Positions 5,632 through 6,738 of a stretch of 6,738 nt of DNA are shown piece after piece. Positions within the stretch are counted from its first letter, which is position 1. The number at the start of each line of letters is the position of its first letter. The notes under the pieces were generated by a model, which was not told the origin of the DNA, did no database searches, and worked only from the letters and a program-made list of their open reading frames with translations. This DNA is from JBOGZI01 sp050697275 (lineage in GTDB: Bacteria > Actinomycetota > Thermoleophilia > Solirubrobacterales > 70-9): NCBI GenBank assembly GCA_050697275.1, contig JBOGZI010000202.1, forward strand, positions 1 through 6,738, in the 5' to 3' direction. A program made the translations under genes and the position numbers.

Positions 5632-5637
5632 ATCTTA
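5632..5637 (-). promoter_or_regulatory. Candidate -10 box (TAAGAT) of the AidB-like gene
   Basis: Read on the - strand, TAAGAT lies nine bases before the ATG at 5622, so transcription would begin within a few bases of the start codon. No Shine-Dalgarno is present, which agrees with leaderless initiation. No clear -35 hexamer is seen. Confidence 0.5.
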
Positions 5638-5659
5638 GGCGGCGGCGAGGCCGCGCAGA

Positions 5660-5665
5660 TAGCAT
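5660..5665 (+). promoter_or_regulatory. Candidate -10 box (TAGCAT) of icd
   Basis: TAGCAT (TANNNT) ends nine bases before the icd GTG at 5675, the same spacing as the opposing box for the AidB-like gene. No Shine-Dalgarno separates it from the GTG, so a leaderless or nearly leaderless mRNA is expected. It lies about where the -35 of the opposing promoter would be. Confidence 0.5.
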
Positions 5666-5674
5666 CGCCGCGCC

Positions 5675-6738
5675 GTGGCCAAGATCAAGGTGAAGAACCC
5701 GATCGTCGAGCTCGACGGCGACGAGATGACCCGGATCATCTGGGCCTTCATCAAGGAGCAGCTGATCCTGCCCTACCTCGAGGTCGACCTGAAGTACTTC
5801 GACCTCTCGATCCAGAGCCGCGACGCGACGGAGGACCAGATCACGGTAGACGCCGCCAACGCGATCAAGGAGCACGGGGTCGGGGTGAAGTGCGCGACGA
5901 TCACCCCCGACGAGGCGCGGGTCAAGGAGTTCGGCCTCAAGGAGATGTACCGCTCTCCGAACGGGACGATCCGAAACATCCTCGGCGGGGTGATCTTCCG
6001 CGAGCCGATCGTGATCTCGAACATCCCGCGGCTCGTCCCCGGCTGGACGAAGCCGATCGTGATCGGGCGCCACGCCTTCGGCGACCAGTACCGGGCCACC
6101 GACACGCGGATCCCCGGTAAGGGAACGCTGACGCTCAACTTCACGCCCGATGACAGCTCCGAGTCGCCGATCGAGCTCGACGTCTTCGACTTCCCCGAGG
6201 ATGGCGGCGGGGTGGCGATGGCGATGTACAACCTCGATGAGTCAATCCGCGACTTCGCCCGTGCCTCATTCCGCTACGGCCTCGAGCGCGGCCTCCCCGT
6301 ATACATGTCGACCAAGAACACGATCCTGAAGACCTACGACGGGCGCTTCAAGGATCTCTTCGAGGAGGTCTTCGACTCCGAGTTCAAGCAGGAGTTCGAC
6401 GCGAAGGGGCTCAGCTACGAGCATCGGCTGATCGACGACATGGTCGCCGCGGCGCTCAAGTGGGAGGGCGGATACGTCTGGGCCTGCAAGAACTACGACG
6501 GCGACGTCCAATCGGACACGGTCGCCCAGGGCTTCGGCTCGCTCGGGCTGATGACCAGCGTCCTGATGTCGGCCGACGGCAAGACGGTCGAGGCGGAGGG
6601 CGCCCACGGCTCGGTCACCCGCCACTACCGCCAGCACCAGCAGGGCAAACCGACTTCCACCAACCCGATTGCCTCGATCTTCGCCTGGACCCGGGCCCTC
6701 GCCGCCCGTGGCCGCATGGACGAGACCCCCGAGGTGAT
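5675..6738 (+). CDS. icd: NADP-dependent isocitrate dehydrogenase, eukaryote-like type, 3' end cut off
   Basis: The GTG-started frame is open to the right edge and shows 354 residues. It oxidatively decarboxylates isocitrate to 2-oxoglutarate and CO2, making NADPH. The sequence is of the homodimeric class that includes human IDH1 (414 residues), not the E. coli Icd class. Landmarks are ELDGDEMTRIIW (12-23), the substrate loop SPNGTIRN (94-101), IGRHAFGDQYRATD with R132 (same number as the human active-site Arg), STKNTILKTYDGRF, RLIDDMVA and YDGDVQSDTVAQ with the metal-binding aspartates, and the NADP site GAHGSVTRHYR followed by TSTNPIASIFAW. By comparison, roughly 50-60 residues are missing beyond the edge. 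The GTG start is fixed by the family N-terminus and by the TAGCAT box upstream. It is divergent from the AidB-like gene across 52 bases. All catalytic residues in the visible part are intact. Confidence 0.96.
   Translation, partial: MAKIKVKNPIVELDGDEMTRIIWAFIKEQLILPYLEVDLKYFDLSIQSRDATEDQITVDAANAIKEHGVGVKCATITPDEARVKEFGLKEMYRSPNGTIRNILGGVIFREPIVISNIPRLVPGWTKPIVIGRHAFGDQYRATDTRIPGKGTLTLNFTPDDSSESPIELDVFDFPEDGGGVAMAMYNLDESIRDFARASFRYGLERGLPVYMSTKNTILKTYDGRFKDLFEEVFDSEFKQEFDAKGLSYEHRLIDDMVAAALKWEGGYVWACKNYDGDVQSDTVAQGFGSLGLMTSVLMSADGKTVEAEGAHGSVTRHYRQHQQGKPTSTNPIASIFAWTRALAARGRMDETPEV

Noticed and set aside
3767..6073. A 768-residue open frame on the - strand running through the AidB-like gene and antisense to icd
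   Set aside because: The real AidB-like frame (3952-5622) and icd (5675 onward) show unmistakable family motifs. This frame translates to low-complexity Arg/Pro/Gly/Asp-rich protein, the usual shadow of GC-rich coding DNA.
4957..6120. A 387-residue open frame on the + strand crossing the divergent promoter
   Set aside because: It is antisense to the AidB-like gene and out of frame with icd, is rich in Arg, Gly, Asp and Val, and has no recognisable domain.
1..6738. A defence, mobile or biosynthetic system spanning the window
   Set aside because: There are no transposase, integrase, nuclease, CRISPR repeat, toxin-antitoxin or modular synthase motifs. Apart from the unassigned exported protein, the genes fall into common metabolic or conserved small-protein families.

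Overview
The window is GC-rich DNA with very strong G/C preference at third codon positions. The gene set (crotonase, AidB-like acyl-CoA dehydrogenase, eukaryote-type NADP isocitrate dehydrogenase, DUF2277, DUF4177) and the apparent mix of Shine-Dalgarno-led and leaderless starts suggest an actinobacterium. A member of the Thermoleophilia/Solirubrobacterales is my best guess. That placement is inference from style and gene content; there is no rRNA here to confirm it.

Left part (1-2620), all on the + strand. First comes the 3' part of an M28-family metallopeptidase with a long hydrophobic insertion between its first two metal ligands. Thirty bases later, behind a near-perfect Shine-Dalgarno, is an enoyl-CoA hydratase/crotonase. 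A GNAT acetyltransferase is coupled to it by an ATGA overlap. Two small conserved proteins of unknown function follow, DUF4177-type and DUF2277. Each has its own candidate -10 box, so they need not depend on the upstream operon.

Middle part (2617-3955). A small thioredoxin-fold GST N-terminal-like protein on the - strand converges on DUF2277, and the two genes interlock their stop codons in one CTAG. After a 115-base divergent gap comes a + strand gene for a probable exported protein or lipoprotein. I recognise no named family, but it is visibly built from two copies of one Cys-to-Cys unit, and its codon use is less GC-biased than its neighbours'.

Right part (3952-6738). A full-length AidB-like acyl-CoA dehydrogenase on the - strand again interlocks stops with its convergent neighbour through CTAG. 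It is transcribed divergently from icd, which runs off the right edge. The 52 bases between these two start codons hold two mirrored TANNNT boxes, each exactly 9 bases from its start codon. This looks like a compact divergent promoter giving leaderless or nearly leaderless mRNAs.

Functionally this looks like ordinary chromosomal housekeeping and catabolic territory: acyl-CoA oxidation (crotonase, AidB-like flavoprotein), NADPH and 2-oxoglutarate supply (Icd), and small accessory proteins. I see no mobile element, CRISPR array, tRNA or rRNA, and no clear multi-gene novel system. The most distinctive items are the internally duplicated exported protein, the peptidase with its hydrophobic insertion, and the compact divergent promoter.
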